Assembly: GCA_039519185.1 (NCBI GenBank)
Contig: CM076851.1
Coordinates: forward strand, 36,710,462 to 36,774,461
DNA: 64,000 nucleotides
Direction: 5' to 3'
Source: Astragalus membranaceus
Lineage: Eukaryota; Streptophyta; Magnoliopsida; Fabales; Fabaceae
Positions 1 through 11,982 of this stretch are shown here, piece after piece. The notes beneath the pieces are model-generated. The model worked only from the letters and a program-made list of their open reading frames with translations, had not been told where the DNA came from and did not search any database. Position numbers and translations under genes: made by a program. Numbering within the stretch: position 1 is the stretch's first letter; each line of letters starts with the position of its first letter.

Positions 1-4
1 ATCG

Positions 5-1013
5 TTGGATGAAAAGATCTCAAAAATTGCTGAGTCCATCGAGACAATACTCAAACGACGAGAAGAGCCGTCATCCTCCCATGGTACGACGAACTCAAAC
101 AACACGATTGGCTCAAACAATACCGCAAACAAGCAGCCATTCCATGTAAAAAGTGTCAAATTAGAATTTCCAAAGTTTGATGGTAATAGAGTAATGGATT
201 GGATCTTCAAAGCTGAACAATTCTTTGATTATTATGGTACTATTGATGAAGATCGGCTGACAATAGCTTCTGTTAATTTAGAGAAAGATGTAGTACCTTG
301 GTTTCAATTAATGCAAAGAAATCAACCATTTCAAACAAGGAAATTATTTACTAGAGCACTAGAACTAGATTAAGGACCATCCATATATGATTGCCCCAGA
401 GCCTCTTTGTTTAAATTGAACCAAACCACCACTGTGGCTTAATACTACACTGAGTTCACTTCACTAGCTAACCGAGTTTATGGGTTAAGTAATGATGCTA
501 TAATAGACTGTTTTGTCAGTGGACTACAACCTGAAATACGTAGGGATGTCATGATACACACTCCCAACTCACTAGTCAAAGCCTTGTCACTAGCCAAAGT
601 CTATGAAGAAAAATACAACCCACCCAAGCCAACCAAAACACCAAACAGTAGCCCATTTAACCAACAAAGAGCTGCCCTCAATCCAAATAGCAAACCCAGT
701 ACATTCATTGCAAGACCTTCCCAGCCACCCATCCTACCCACACCTCCCACAAGACCTATGCACATTGACCAAAAGAACCCAAACATTAGAAGAATTTCCC
801 CTGTAGAGATGTAAGTTAGAAAAGAGAAAGGCCTTTGCTATTTTTGTGATGACAAGTTCTCATTTAGCCACAAATGTCCAAACAAACATCTAATGTTGTT
901 GCAAGTTGATGATACAGAACAATTGGAGGAAGAGGAAAAACTTCCCGATACAACAGAACAGACCGATCCAGAACAACCACAAGAGCATCATTTGTCCCTC
1001 AATGCAATGAAAT
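5..1013 (+). pseudogene. gag of the first gypsy element, broken
   Basis: Structural gag protein, which would form the particle and bind RNA. An open stretch from 5 to 373 contains a typical gypsy capsid start (FPKFDG, then WIFKAEQFFDYY). It stops at 371-373, and another stop falls at 439, although gag-like sequence continues (LANRVYGLS, LQPEIRRDV) to about 800. A C-x2-C-x4-H-x4-C-like zinc knuckle (CYFCDDKF, then HKCPNK) is encoded near 838-890. The coding sequence starts at or before the window edge. Several in-frame stops make it non-functional. Confidence 0.8.
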
Positions 1014-1015
1014 GA

Positions 1016-2410
1016 TCGAATGGCCTAGGGACTATACGGTTCCAAGGAAAAATAGGCAACACTAGTGTTCAAATACTAGTGGTTGGCGGAAGCTCAGATA
1101 ATTTTTCGCAACCAAGGGTTGCCCAGTTCTTAAATCTGCTTGTGGAACCTGCTCCTACATTCAAGGTGCTGGTTGGAAATGGTCAAACAATGACAGCTGA
1201 TGGTTTGATCAAGAAACTTCCTATTCAGGTCCAAGGGTTTGAATTACATGTTCCAGTCTATTTATTGCCCGTAGCAGGAGCTGATTTGGTATTGGGAACA
1301 GCATGGCTTGCAACCTTAGGACCCCATGTGGCTGATTATACAGGTTTATGTATCAAATTTTACCAAGATGGGAAGTTCATAACATTACAAGGTGACGGGA
1401 ATCAGCAACCTACAGTGGCTCAATTTCATCAATTGAGAAGATTACAACACACCAAATCTATAGTTGAATACTTCATAATACAAGTATTGCATCCGGAAGT
1501 AGAAGAAGATACATGGAAAGATATGCCTCAGGACATAGCACCAGAACTGGCTACCCTGTTATACACATACAGGGACATTTTTCAATCACCTAAGGGGATG
1601 CCACCTCATAGGACACAGGATCATGCCATTCCACTGTTAGAAGGGTCCAAGCAAGTCCTTCAGACACTGCAGAGGCACATATTGTTCATCAAACTCTCAA
1701 AGTGCTCATTTGGGCAATTAGAAGTTGAATACTTGGGCCACATTGTTTTTGGCAGTGGCGTAGCTATGGAATCTAGTAAGGTTCAGGCAGTAATGCAATG
1801 GCCTACACCTTCAAATATCAAGCAGTTAAGAGGATTTCTTGGACTCACAGGATACTACAGACGATTTATCAAAGCATATGCAAGGATTGTTGAGCCACTT
1901 ACAGATCTGTTAAAGAAGGATAATTTTGTGTGGAATGAAGGGGCGGAACAAGCATTCCAACAACTCAAACAGGCTATGACATCGGCGCCAGTCTTAGCTC
2001 TGCCAAACTTTAAAGAACCATTTATCTTGGAGACTGATGCTTCCGGTACAGGAGTGGGGGCTGTACTACACCAGTAGGGACATCCTATAGCATATTTCTC
2101 CAAGAAATTAGCTCCAAGAATGCAAAAGATGTCTGCATATTTCAGAGAATTACTGGCTATTACTGAAGCTTTGGCAAAATTCAGACCCTATCTTTTGGGC
2201 CATAAATTTGTGATCAAAACTGACCAAAAGAGTTTGAGAAGCTTGCTTGATCAGTCCCTACAAACTCCTGAGCAACAAGAATGGCTACACAAATTCCTAG
2301 GCTATGATTTTACCATCGAATATAAGCCAGGGAAGGATAATATTGCTGTTGATTCACTGTCCAGAGTATTTATGATGACATGGTCAGAGACACAACCTAA
2401 ATTCTTATAA
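1016..2410 (+). pseudogene. Protease, truncated reverse transcriptase and RNase H of the first gypsy element
   Basis: The aspartic protease region is recognisable (LVVGGSSDNF near 1076, then LGTAWLATLGPH near 1295), but the expected catalytic Asp of the D-G-G-S type site reads Val. After about 1660 the sequence passes directly from the protease/RT linker (DHAIPLLEGS) to the thumb side of RT (KLSKCSFGQLEVEYLGHI). The fingers and palm, with the YxDD active site, are therefore deleted. The RT connection (LRGFLGLTGYYRRFIK) and RNase H (ETDASGTGVGAVL, AYFRELLAI, KTDQKSL) follow. Stops occur at 2075 and 2408. The deletion is close to in frame because the reading frame stays open across it. Confidence 0.85.
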
Positions 2411-3394
2411 GGAATTCAAGGAAGCATGCTTACAAGATGCTTGGATTCAAGACATGATCCAAAAGTGTGAGAGCACACCTGCTGCTTGGCCTAACTACAT
2501 TGTTAGAGAGGGTCTGCTCTACTGGAAACAGAGGCTAGTGGTGCCAAATCACAGTAGCTTGATACAATCAATTTTGAAGGAATTTCATAGTTCTCCTATT
2601 GGAGGACATGCTGGTATAACTCGTACTATGGCCAGAATTAATGCCCAGTTTCATTGGACTGCTATGAAACAGGATGTTAAGAAGTTCATAGAGCAATGTA
2701 CCATTTGCCAACAAGCAAAATCAACTCATACACTGTCTGCTGGGCTCCTCCAACCACTGCCCATTCCCTCACAAATATGGGAATACATTGCTATGGATTT
2801 TATAGTAGGCTTACCACCCTCCTTGGGCTTCACAGCTATTTTGGTAGTAGTAGACAGATTATCAAAATATGGCCATTTCATTGCCCTCAAGTCAGACTTC
2901 ACCAGTAAATCTGTGGCAGAATTATTCATGAATCACATTGTGAAGCTCAATGGAATGCCTAAGTCTATTGTCTCAGATCGGGACAAGGAGTTCACAAGCA
3001 GTTTTTGGAAAAATATGTTTCAATTACAGGGCACTACTCTCAACATGAGCACGGCTTATCACCCACAAACTGATGGACAATCCGAGGCTCTCAACAAATG
3101 TCTAGAGATGTACTTGAGAAGCTTCACATTCAACAATCCTAAGGGATGGTACAAGGTACTCATATGGGTTGATATTGGTACAACACATCACTTCATACAA
3201 GCATTGGAATGACTCCATTTAAGGCAGTTTATGGGCGAGGACCACCTGCATTACTCAGATACACCTCAGGCTACGGATTTTGCAGACCTGAGACAGCAAT
3301 TGGTTGACAGAGATGTGATCCTGGGGCAATTGAAGAAGAATTTGGCAAGAGCTCAGCAAGCAATGAAGCATTAAGCAGATAAGAAGCGCACAGA
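2411..3394 (+). pseudogene. Integrase of the first gypsy element, truncated
   Basis: Retroviral-type integrase that would insert the element cDNA. The open frame 2454-3212 holds an HHCC zinc-binding region (FHSSPIGGHAG through CTICQQAK) and the catalytic core with Asp in MDFIVGLPPS, Asp in IVSDRDKEF and Glu in TDGQSEALNK, so the DDE triad is present. After about 3150 the frame is lost. Related sequence runs on in other frames (MTPFKAVYG near 3210) until the CACTA insertion at 3398 removes the C-terminal part. There is no intact start or end. Confidence 0.85.
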
Positions 3395-3397
3395 TAT

Positions 3398-3800
3398 CAC
3401 TACAAAAAAACTAGTGATTAGCGACAGAATTTAGCGACGGATCTACATTCCGTCGCAAATAAAAACATTAGTGACGGAATTTTACAATATTAGCGACGGA
3501 ACTGGTTTTATAAATTTAGCGACGGAATTCTGCTTATTTAGCGACGGATTGGACAAGGCGCGCAGAAACGAAAAATTTGAATTTTATTAGCGACGGATTT
3601 CCGTTGCTAATTACCCGTCGCTAACCATAGTAAATTGCGCAACTGACCGTTTCAGTTTAATAGACGCGTGGCACAATTTTCAAAGATTAGCGATGGAATT
3701 CCGTCGCTAATAATCCGTCGCTAAGCTTTGAAAATTGTGCCACTGTCCGTTACATTTCAATTTGACACGTGGTGCTAATTCCGTCGCTAACTGTTAAAAA
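3398..3800. repeat. Subterminal repeats of CACTA-1 (TTAGCGACGGA boxes)
   Basis: Copies of a TTAGCGACGGA-like box and its reverse complement TCCGTCGCTAA lie within the first 400 bp (near 3420, 3432, 3480, 3492, 3518, 3538, 3589, 3625, 3686, 3703, 3714 and 3780). In En/Spm elements, subterminal repeats of this kind are the binding sites for the small DNA-binding transposase. Here the role is inferred from position and repetition. Confidence 0.85.
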
Positions 3801-4784
3801 ATTTTTAAAGCCGGATCCCTCCCCCTTTTCTCTCTTTCTTTCCTCTTCTCCACTCTTTCTGTCTCCAGTCTCCACGAATTCTCTCCCTCTCCGTCCACCG
3901 GCCACGCCACCGCCCATGTCCACGCCGCCGCCACCGCCCCCTTTTCTCTCCATTCTTTCCTCTTCTCCATTCTTTCTCTCAGACTCTCCCTCTCCGAACC
4001 GTCCACCGTCCACACCATCGCCACCGTCCACGCCACCGTCCAGGCCACCGCCACCGCACCACCACCGTTCACGCCACCGCACCACCACCATCCACGTTAC
4101 CAAGGTTTGTTTCTTCTCTGTCTCTTTCTGTCTCCACGAATTTTCTCTCTATTTTTCACTAATGTTGTTTCTGCCTCTCTATTTCACACAGTCACCGGAC
4201 CTCTATTTCGCAAGTCACCGGACAACCACCGCACCGGACAGCCACCACAGTCACAGTCACGGTTAGTTTTTTTTATTTTTTATTTTTGAATTGATTTTTT
4301 GTTCAGTTGTTATAGGATAAAATTTTATTGTTAGAAATATTAAGATTAGTATTTATGATTGTGAAATTTGAAAGGTTTATGTATGTGTTTAAGATAGTGT
4401 TTAGAATTGTAGAATAAAATTGTTGTTGTTGTTAATTAGAAAGTTGTAATTGAATGAAGTAATTGGAATTGAATTGAAATTGAAAAATGTAATTGAATAG
4501 TGTATGTGTTTAAGATAGTGTAATTGTAAGTGTATGAAATGTGTATGTTGTTGGAGATAGTGTATGTTAATTTTGAAATGTGTATGTTGTTAATTGAAAA
4601 ATGTGTAATGGTAATGTGTATGTCGTTTGAGATGTTAAATTGTTGTTTTGATGTTTGATGAACCCTAGGTTAGATGACTATTTGATGTTGTTATTGTGTG
4701 TTGTTGATGGAAAAGGGTGAGGTTTTATTGGTTTTATATTGGGAATGTTATGAGAATGTAAAACATTTTTTTAAATGCGTGTAG
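3801..4784 (+). other. CACTA-1 leader, no gene seen
   Basis: From 3830 to 4110 the sequence is C and T rich with many CCACCG triplets, which gives proline-rich open frames on one strand and glycine/valine-rich ones on the other. From 4270 it is AT rich with degenerate TGTATGTTGTTGAGAT-like repetition. I read the segment as transposon promoter and 5' untranslated DNA, perhaps with a leader intron. I see no supported protein. Confidence 0.55.
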
Positions 4785-7700
4785 ATGAATTGGAGTCAAT
4801 TGAATCGTGGTTGGGTGTATAATCGGTTATATCCGGGAAGAGCGTTTTTAAAGGAAACTTTTGTAAATGGGGTTGAAGAATTTATTAGGGTAGCATGGCA
4901 ACATGATTTAACTAAAGAGGAAGGGGGGATTAGATGTCCATGCCTTAAATGCAAGGGTGTACCTATTAGTACTGATGATGAAGTCAGGGAGCACTTGTAT
5001 CGTCTTGGGTTTATGCCTAATTATTGGATTTGGGTGGACCATGGAGAAGTACTTCCGAATTTTCACGTAGGGGCTTCAAGCAATTCTGGTGGTGTTGTTC
5101 CATCTAATGAACAATTTAAGTCGATGGAAAACATGATTTGTGATGGTCTCAGGGTGAATGTGCCATTTGATGAACCTCAGTATGACGATCATGATGAACT
5201 TCCAAATGAAGAAGCACAGAGATTCTATAATTTGTTAAGGGAGTCAAACAAACCGTTGTTTGAAGGCTCGCCAGAGTCAAAATTATCTATTTCTGTGAAG
5301 CTTTTAGCTCTCAAGTCCATGAGTAATATTTCTGAGTTGGGTTTAGATTATGTGACTAAAATGATGATCGATGCGACACCTAATAAGGATAATTTGCCAA
5401 AAAATTATTATGAAGCAAAGATGTTAGTTTCGAAACTGGGATTGGAATGTAAGAAGATTGATTGTTGTGTGGATGGGCACATGTTGTTTTACAATAACGA
5501 ATTTGGTAAAAACGATGGTGCACTACTGGAATGCAAATTCTGTGGAAAGCCGAGGTATCATGTTCGTAAAGGAGGAAAACGTAATTATAAACCCATCCCT
5601 GTAAAGTCGATGTTCTATTTGTCTATAATTCCAAGGTTGCAAAGAATGTTTGCATCGGCTGAAATTGCGAAGAAAATGACGTGGCATTATGAGAATAGGC
5701 GTACCTCAGACATTTTACGCCACCCATCTGACGGTGAAGCGTGGAAACACTTTGATCAAGTGCATTCAGATTTTGCCTCAGACCCGCGAAATGTTCGACT
5801 TGGCTTGTGCTCTGATGGATTTACTCCATATATCCAAGCATCAGCGTCGCCCTATTCCTGTTGGCCAGTCATTGTTACCCCTTACAATATTCCTCCTAAG
5901 ATGTGCATGACTAAACCTTATATGTTTTTGACTTGTATGATACCTGGTCCAACCAATCCAAAAGCTAACATTGATATCTTTTTGGAACCCCTAATTGATG
6001 ATCTCAAGAGATTGTGGGGTGGTGTTTTGACATATGATGCAGCACAAAAAAATAATTTTATGATGAGAGCGTCATTGATGTGGACAATAAATGACTTCCC
6101 TGCTTATGGTATGTTGTCTGGTTGGGGGACTCACGGTAGATTGGCATGTCCCCACTGCATGGAACACACAAAAGCGTTTACGTTGAAATACGGGGGGAAG
6201 AGTTCTTGGTTTGATTCGCATTGTAGATTCTTACCGTCGGGTCATGAATTTAGAAAGAACAAGAAAGCCTTCAAGGATGGGGTAGTCGAAAGAGATAGAC
6301 CACCGCCTTTGTTGACATCAGGTGAAATCTGGATGAGAGTTATCGATTTGCCACAAGCCACGGAGGTAGGTGTGCTCTCCCGATTGAACGGTTATGGACG
6401 ACTGCATAACTGGACAAAAAGAAGCATATTTTGGAATCTCCCATATTGGAAAGATAATCAATTGAGACACAATCTTGATGTTATGCACATCGAGAAGAAT
6501 TTCTTTGACAACATATTTTACACTGTGATGAATGTGAAAGATAGAACCAAAGACAATAATAAAGCTAGAATGGATTCTACTCTTTACTGTAGCAAACATC
6601 GATCCAATTTGAATTTGGTGCAAATGACTAATGGCAAGATGTTAAAACCTAAAGCTAATTATTGACTAACACCCGAAGAAGCAATTGATGTTTGTCGATG
6701 GTTGAAGGGATTGAGGATGCCAGATGGTTATTCTTCTAACCTTGCAAGATGTGCGGATGTGAACACTGGGAAGATGTATGGGATGAAAAGTCATGATTGC
6801 CATGTATTCATGGAGTGTTTGCTTCCCATTGCTTTTGGTTCATTACCAAAGAGTGTTTTGGAACCACTTACTGAAGTGAGTCAATTTTTTAAGAATATGT
6901 GCTCTTCAACAATGAGAAAGGATGATCTTATTAAGATGGAGCAGAATATTCCTTTCATTATCTGTAAGTTGGAAAGAATACTTCCTCCTGGTTTCTTTGA
7001 TTCCATGGAGCATCTCCCGGTTCACCTTCCATATGAAGCAAGACTTGGTGGGCCAGTTCACTATAGGTGGATGTATCCATTTGAGAGGTAATTGTCTATT
7101 TTAACATTTTAATTACAGTGGCCTTTAGTATGACTATTTGTTTAATCAAGCGTTCTTCTTTCATATATAGATTAATGGGTGATTATAAACGATCTGTGAA
7201 GAATAAAGCTAGAGTTGAAGGATCGATCTGCGCAGCTTACTTACACCGTGAAACAATTTATTTTTGTTCTCATTATTTCAACAACTTTATGTTGTCAAGA
7301 AATAATAGAAACGAAATGGAGGTTGAAGAAGAAAGACACGCACTCACTTTATCTGTGTTTACCAAACCTGGTCGCCCCTCGGGAAAGAAGTCGACCAACT
7401 GGTTATCGGATAAAGAGTATGAATCAGCACATGTTCATGTCTTGATCAATTGCACCGAAGTTAAACCATATCTTGAGTAAGTATGCTTCAATTCAATTTT
7501 TAATCTGTATACACCATTAAAGTATGAAGCTAAATCATGTCTTGATCAATTCAATTCAGTGCATTCTTACGAAGTGAGGGAATATGCGCTGAAGAATCTT
7601 CTGTTCGTATACATGAAAGTTTTCCATCATGGTTTACTGCTAGAGTAAGTAAATAAAATTAATGTTTTAATGTCAAACGTTTAAAGTGGATTATATTATG

Positions 7701-8447
7701 AGACATGACATATTTTTTCCATATGTGATTACTTAGGTTTATGAAGCCGAACCAACTCCCTTAATCCGACACTTGAGGAACTTAGCCGATGGTCCTTTTC
7801 GTGAGGTGACTGAGTGGCACACGTACCTCGTTAACAGTTACAAATTTGACACACAATCATGGAGTGAGGGAAAACAAGCAATTAATAGTGGTGTATATGT
7901 TAAAGGGGAAACAGAAGGAGGTCAAGGTGACTACTATGGTGTGATCCAACAAATATATGAACTTGAATACCCATATTTGGACTATCAAAAGAGAATAGTT
8001 TTATTTTATTGTAGTTGGTTTGATCCATCGGTTAGAGGAACGAAATTGAATCCAAAATGCAATACCGTGGACATTCGAATGGATAGAAGGTATAAACTTT
8101 ATGACCCGTTTATCATGCCAGAAAATGTGAGACAGGTGTATTATGTTTCATATCCATCAACTAAGAGGGGCTGGTGTGTTGCAATTAAGACAAAACCACG
8201 GGGTCGCATTGAAGCAACTGATGCGGAGGATGAGGTTCCTTATCAAGTGGATGAAATGTCGGGAGTTAATGAGGTACTTGAAGTTGAACCAATTGATACC
8301 TTACGTGATGATCGACTCTCCGTTGAAGAAGTTGAACCATGTTAACCAGTACTAGAAGTGACTGAAGAGGAAGAAGAGACTAGAGATGAAGAGGAGGAAG
8401 AATATACTGAAGATGAAGAAGACGAAGAATATGAATATTTAGAGTAG
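4785..8447 (+). pseudogene. TNP2-type CACTA transposase gene, four visible exons, two premature stops
   Basis: Transposase that would cut and paste the element. Exons read 4785-7087, 7171-7476, 7560-7644 and 7737-8447; introns start GTAATT or GTAAGT, end in AG, and keep frame at each junction. Domains in order: transposase-associated N-terminus with a CPCLKC motif (residues 1-75), Transposase_21 region (about residue 300 on; RHPSDGEAW, CSDGFTPY, HCMEH), the DUF4218 region (from about 6666; HDCHVFMECLLPIAF, LPYEARLGGP) and DUF4216 (about 7930-8200; YYGVIQQIYELEYP). TGA at 6663-6665 interrupts the DUF4218 junction, and TAA at 8343-8345 precedes a still-open acidic Glu/Asp tail ending at TAG 8445-8447. 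Family knowledge: TNP2 is the catalytic CACTA transposase. The copy is probably dead. Confidence 0.85.
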
Positions 8448-8637
8448 TCTTATTAGTATTAATGTTGTTATCATTATTACATTAATGTTCTAATTATCGT
8501 CGTTATATTAGTATTAATGTTGTTATCATTATTAGATTATGTTGTTATCATTATTACATTAATGTTGAAATTATCATGATTATATTATTGTTCTTGTTAT
8601 CATTATTATTAGAGTCTTGTTATTGTTCATAGATATG
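8448..8637 (+). other. Spacer between the two CACTA-1 genes
   Basis: An AT-rich stretch with repeated TTATCATTATTA-like and ATTAATGTTG-like words, consistent with an untranslated region. No coding sequence is visible. Confidence 0.5.
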
Positions 8638-8831
8638 CATCCAGGAGAAAGTTCGGACCCATCGAGACATGGGAAGAGGCATCATCGTCGTAGACAACGT
8701 GAGGTGACATTAGTTAATATTGGGAATAACTCATTTATTGGAACGCCTCAGACCACCTCTCCAATTGCCCCACCGGTGGTTCAGCCTACGTCTCCACTAG
8801 TTGGGTATATGCCTACACCAGGGGGTATATG
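8638..8831 (+). pseudogene. Start of a second CACTA-1 gene, cut by the Athila LTR
   Basis: A reading frame begins with ATG at 8638 (MHPGESSDPSRHGKRHHRRR) and has a basic, His/Arg-rich start, then a Pro/Thr-rich stretch. The insertion at 8832 ends it after about 64 codons. By position it is probably the start of the En/Spm DNA-binding companion gene that follows TNP2 in many CACTA elements; no diagnostic domain remains, so this is inference. Confidence 0.5.
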
Positions 8832-10210
8832 TGTTGTGTGAAAACGTAGTGCAAGTATACACTGTCTTTGCAAGTAATAAAGGATAAATGAGATCGTTCC
8901 CACGAGGAAATTAGCTAAATACAAGAGTTTAATTTTGCTAACAAATTAGTGAATAAAGTAAATGACACACAAATTTTGAGTAACATGAACAGTAAAGGTA
9001 AATGGAAATGGTGATTATGATTCAGTGATGAGAACAAGCTGAGATGCATTCACTTTAGTACTTCATTAGTATGCTATTAAGGGTATATTCAATGCTGCAG
9101 CATTAGGTGCTGCAGCAATAAGACATTATTCTCTCGAATACTTTACACTAGGGTTTCCTTGCAAGAGTTTATCTCTAAACCCTAAAGAAGTACTTCCTAG
9201 GCTGCTTGGACACCGGCAGTAATCACCTTATGGGTTTTACCTTCCTATCTCTAGGGTTAAGCAAGGAACATCAAGATCTCTCATTAATGCCCACTACCCA
9301 TATTACCTTGTGAGATTAATTTACAAACCATCTCTGAATTTATAAATGTTATTTAAAATAGACGGCCAATCCTATTTTAAAATGGAAATATTATCACGCA
9401 CAAGGTAAAATGCACAACATTAAATATACTTCATAAATAGCATAAAAATTCTAGTTACTTCAGATCCAGCATCTCAACTATGAGAAGTTAGCTCATATTG
9501 AGCTTACAAAACATGGAAAACAACTTAAACAAAGGAGTAGAAGTCATATTACAAACTCCAAAGGAAGAAATGATACTATTGAGAGGAGACAGTGAAGGAA
9601 CTCCAGTAGTCACAATGGAGATCTGATCCAGCTCTTCTAGTACGATCCTCCAAGAGAAATGTAATTCCAAGTGATGCTGTCGCAATAGTCTCAGCAATGA
9701 AGCTTGTAGGTAACAATGGTGAGCTAAGCACGCTGTGAGGAGCTATCTCTATACTTCCTCGTGACGGCAGAGTGCCCAATGAAGAAGGAGGAATGTCCTT
9801 ATATAGTACCACCTTGCACGCAACCATAGAATGAGGGCTCTTTAAGGAAATGCGTCCTAGGATTGAGGGCAATCATGGGAATTCCTCAATAGGAAATATC
9901 TTTCCGTGCCATACAGCGCTGACACCTGTCCTTGCCTTAACTTCCGTGTTTTCCGCATTCTCCTTGAGCTTTCTCTCTCATCTTTCGCAAATCCCCTGTT
10001 GCGCTCGCACCTATTGCTGCAGCACTGACACTAAATACAATTAAATGCACTAAGGGCATCAAAATGCCCAACTTAAACCAAGCCATTCCTGCACCATTAT
10101 TTATAACCTAAACACATAATTAAATCATCACTGACACAACAAGTTTATTAAATCACTTAAATTCAAGCTAAAAAGGCAAGTAATAACCATCATAAAAGAT
10201 GGTTATCACA
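8832..10210 (-). repeat. Athila 3' LTR of copy 1
   Basis: This 1379-bp LTR, read on the minus strand, starts TGTGATAACC and ends CACACAACA, giving TG...CA ends. It matches the 27107-28485 LTR in reverse complement at equal length with only a few substitutions noticed. It carries paired TGCTGCAGCA-like boxes at 9093/9108 and 10000/10015 and a TATATAAG promoter box on the minus strand near 9800. It abuts the polypurine tract at 10211-10222. Confidence 0.95.
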
Positions 10211-10222
10211 CCCCCAAACTTG
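10211..10222 (-). other. Polypurine tract of Athila copy 1
   Basis: On the minus strand CAAGTTTGGGGG directly precedes the LTR start, the position of the plus-strand primer in retrotransposon replication. The same 12 bases precede the copy 2 LTR at 27095-27106. Confidence 0.8.
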
Positions 10223-11451
10223 AACCGTTGCTTGTCCTCAAGCAATGACACTTGACACAGGCAAGCACACTGTTAATAAACAATCACAGCCAATGAATCA
10301 ATTCAAATATGAAGCATAAAGAAGAATCAAGCTGAGCATCAACTTTCAGACTATCACTCAATTGCAACCCTTCTGAAAAAATGAGTTCCCTAGCATATTC
10401 CTGCTCAAAAGTGTGTGTGTGACACTTTACTTAGTTCAGACCATAGCAAGGTTCAAGATTTCACTTAGCTAAGACATAGAGAGGTTTTCTTTTGGGAAAG
10501 CTAAAAATTTTTTCAAAAAGAAGGACAGACTAACAATTCATGCTCAGAAAGGGGGGTTGAGCTTGATTAAGGGCTTTGATGCAGCAATCCAGAACTTTTA
10601 AGGCAGTGCACTTATTAAATCCTAACATTAACATTGCTGCAGCATCAGTGGCTGCAGCATTACAGACTCAGAATTGTACTTTGTTTAGACTTTTGACTTG
10701 ATTTTGTACTGCAATGCCTTTAGTTTCATTTCCCTTCTAAATAGCATTTTTGCGCTTTTTTTTTTTTTTTTTTACAGTAGGCAATTGCAGCACATTACAC
10801 AATTATTAACAGACACTGGTGCTTCGCACCTTCATTCAGACTTAATTTAGACATCCTAAACTATGTGCACATAACCCAGCATTGCTGCAGCAACAGTTGT
10901 TGCAGCACTGCATTCTTTCATGCTTTGCCTTAATATATCTCAGAGAACCCCCAAACTTAGTTTCTTATGCTGCCCTAAGTTTTTAGTAGAAATTTAGCAG
11001 TTCCCTAGGTCTACCAACACTAGCCTAGTTTCAGATCATCTTTAATTCACTAAGTTCCTACCTGAGTTCAAGTTTAAGTGTAGGAGCAGTAACAGAATAG
11101 TTCACTCATCAAACAGGGGTGTAATTACTCATTTCTCACCATATCATCACTAAGTTTTTGCTCAACTCTACTTCTATTTTTCTTTTTAAATTCACTAATT
11201 TGACTGCAAATAACAGAGTACAAGACCTATGTATAGCTCCCCCCCCCCCCACTTAGAGCTGGGCAGTGACCTCACTGCACTTAAACTACAGGGAGAAAGC
11301 TACAGGACAGCAAACATCACATACTAGGAACAGAATACAATCAAAACGAGCCACAAGAAAAATAGAAGCAAGTTTATTTGAACAGGACATACTAAAGCAG
11401 CACAGAAATTAAAAACATACTAAAACAATACTAAAAGTAGAACATATGAGA
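10223..11451 (-). other. Athila copy 1 3' untranslated region
   Basis: No convincing gene is present. The segment holds an oligo-T run (about 10757-10773, oligo-A on the sense strand), a G-run on the sense strand near 11241-11250, two AAGTTTGGGGG-like words, and paired boxes at 10635/10650 and 10883/10898. It matches 25870-27094 of copy 2 in reverse complement. Confidence 0.75.
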
Positions 11452-11982
11452 TTAGGGTGCAGGAGTTCCTGATTTAGCTCTGGGACTGGCACGAACTGGA
11501 GTACTTTTTCCTTGCTTCTTGGAAGTAGGCTTGGAAGATTTAGCCTCAGCTGGCTTTGGGACATTCTTGGCTTCTGTTGCTGCAGCAGTTGGATGCCGCA
11601 GCACTGATCCTGTATCTGCAACAACAGGACCAGCATCAGAAACACTTGCCTTCTTTTGGGCAAGCACGAATTCCCTAGCCTCTTTGGCTTTCTTTGCAGC
11701 TTCAGCCTTCTCCTTATCAGCAGATGCCTTAGCTATGGCTTCATTTGCGGCAGCATTTGCAATTCCTTGCATGATTGCAGCAAGCACTGAATTATCTTCA
11801 TTCTCAGGCATCACAGGTCTTGCTTCCTCATTGATTCTAGCTTCCTCTGGTACTCGCTCAGTCTTTCTTTTCTTGGTAATTCTCTTTGTCCTTTTCTGTT
11901 TGGGTGATGTCAGCATTTTAGAACAGGCTGCAGCATCAGCTGTTGCTGCAGCACCTGTTGCTGACGCACCCTCAAACTTCAA
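11452..11982 (-). pseudogene. Athila ORF2 remnant, internally deleted
   Basis: An open frame of 176 codons on the minus strand equals the C-terminal third of the ORF2 protein seen whole in copy 2. It is Ala, Lys and Glu rich, with a basic stretch (KQKRTKRITKKRKTERV) that could serve as a nuclear signal, and a helical Ala/Lys region. The N-terminal two thirds and the leader are absent. The junction falls inside a TGCTGCAGCAA box near 11943-11953, so 1872 bp were lost between two such boxes. The ATG at 11982 is fortuitous, made by the deletion. Confidence 0.8.

Larger units (their letters stand above)
1..3397 (+). mobile_element. Decayed Ty3/gypsy LTR retrotransposon, internal fragment
   Basis: Gag, protease, partial RT, RNase H and integrase follow each other in Ty3/gypsy order on the plus strand. 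No LTR is present: the left end lies outside the window and the right end is cut by a CACTA element whose terminus begins at 3398. Stops, a deleted RT core and a lost protease aspartate show an old inactive copy. The chromodomain or other integrase C-terminus that would settle the lineage is missing. Confidence 0.9.
3398..8831 (+). mobile_element. CACTA (En/Spm) DNA transposon, left part; right part missing
   Basis: The element begins with CACTACAAAAAAACTAGTG at 3398, preceded by TAT (3395-3397), the expected 3-bp target. It continues with dense subterminal repeats, an untranslated leader, a spliced TNP2-type transposase gene and the first codons of a second gene. It stops abruptly at 8831 where the Athila LTR begins. 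No matching right CACTA terminus for this copy occurs elsewhere in the window, so the nested insertion is not closed and the right half was lost in later rearrangement. Confidence 0.9.

Noticed and set aside
3769..4289. Proline-rich open frames on the plus strand and Gly/Val-rich ones opposite
   Set aside because: They come from CCACCG/CTCTCC low-complexity leader DNA of CACTA-1. There is no domain, and the frames shift with the repeats.
9488..10044. Short open frames in the Athila LTR
   Set aside because: They lie wholly in LTR and repeat at each LTR copy. No sign of selection for coding was seen.
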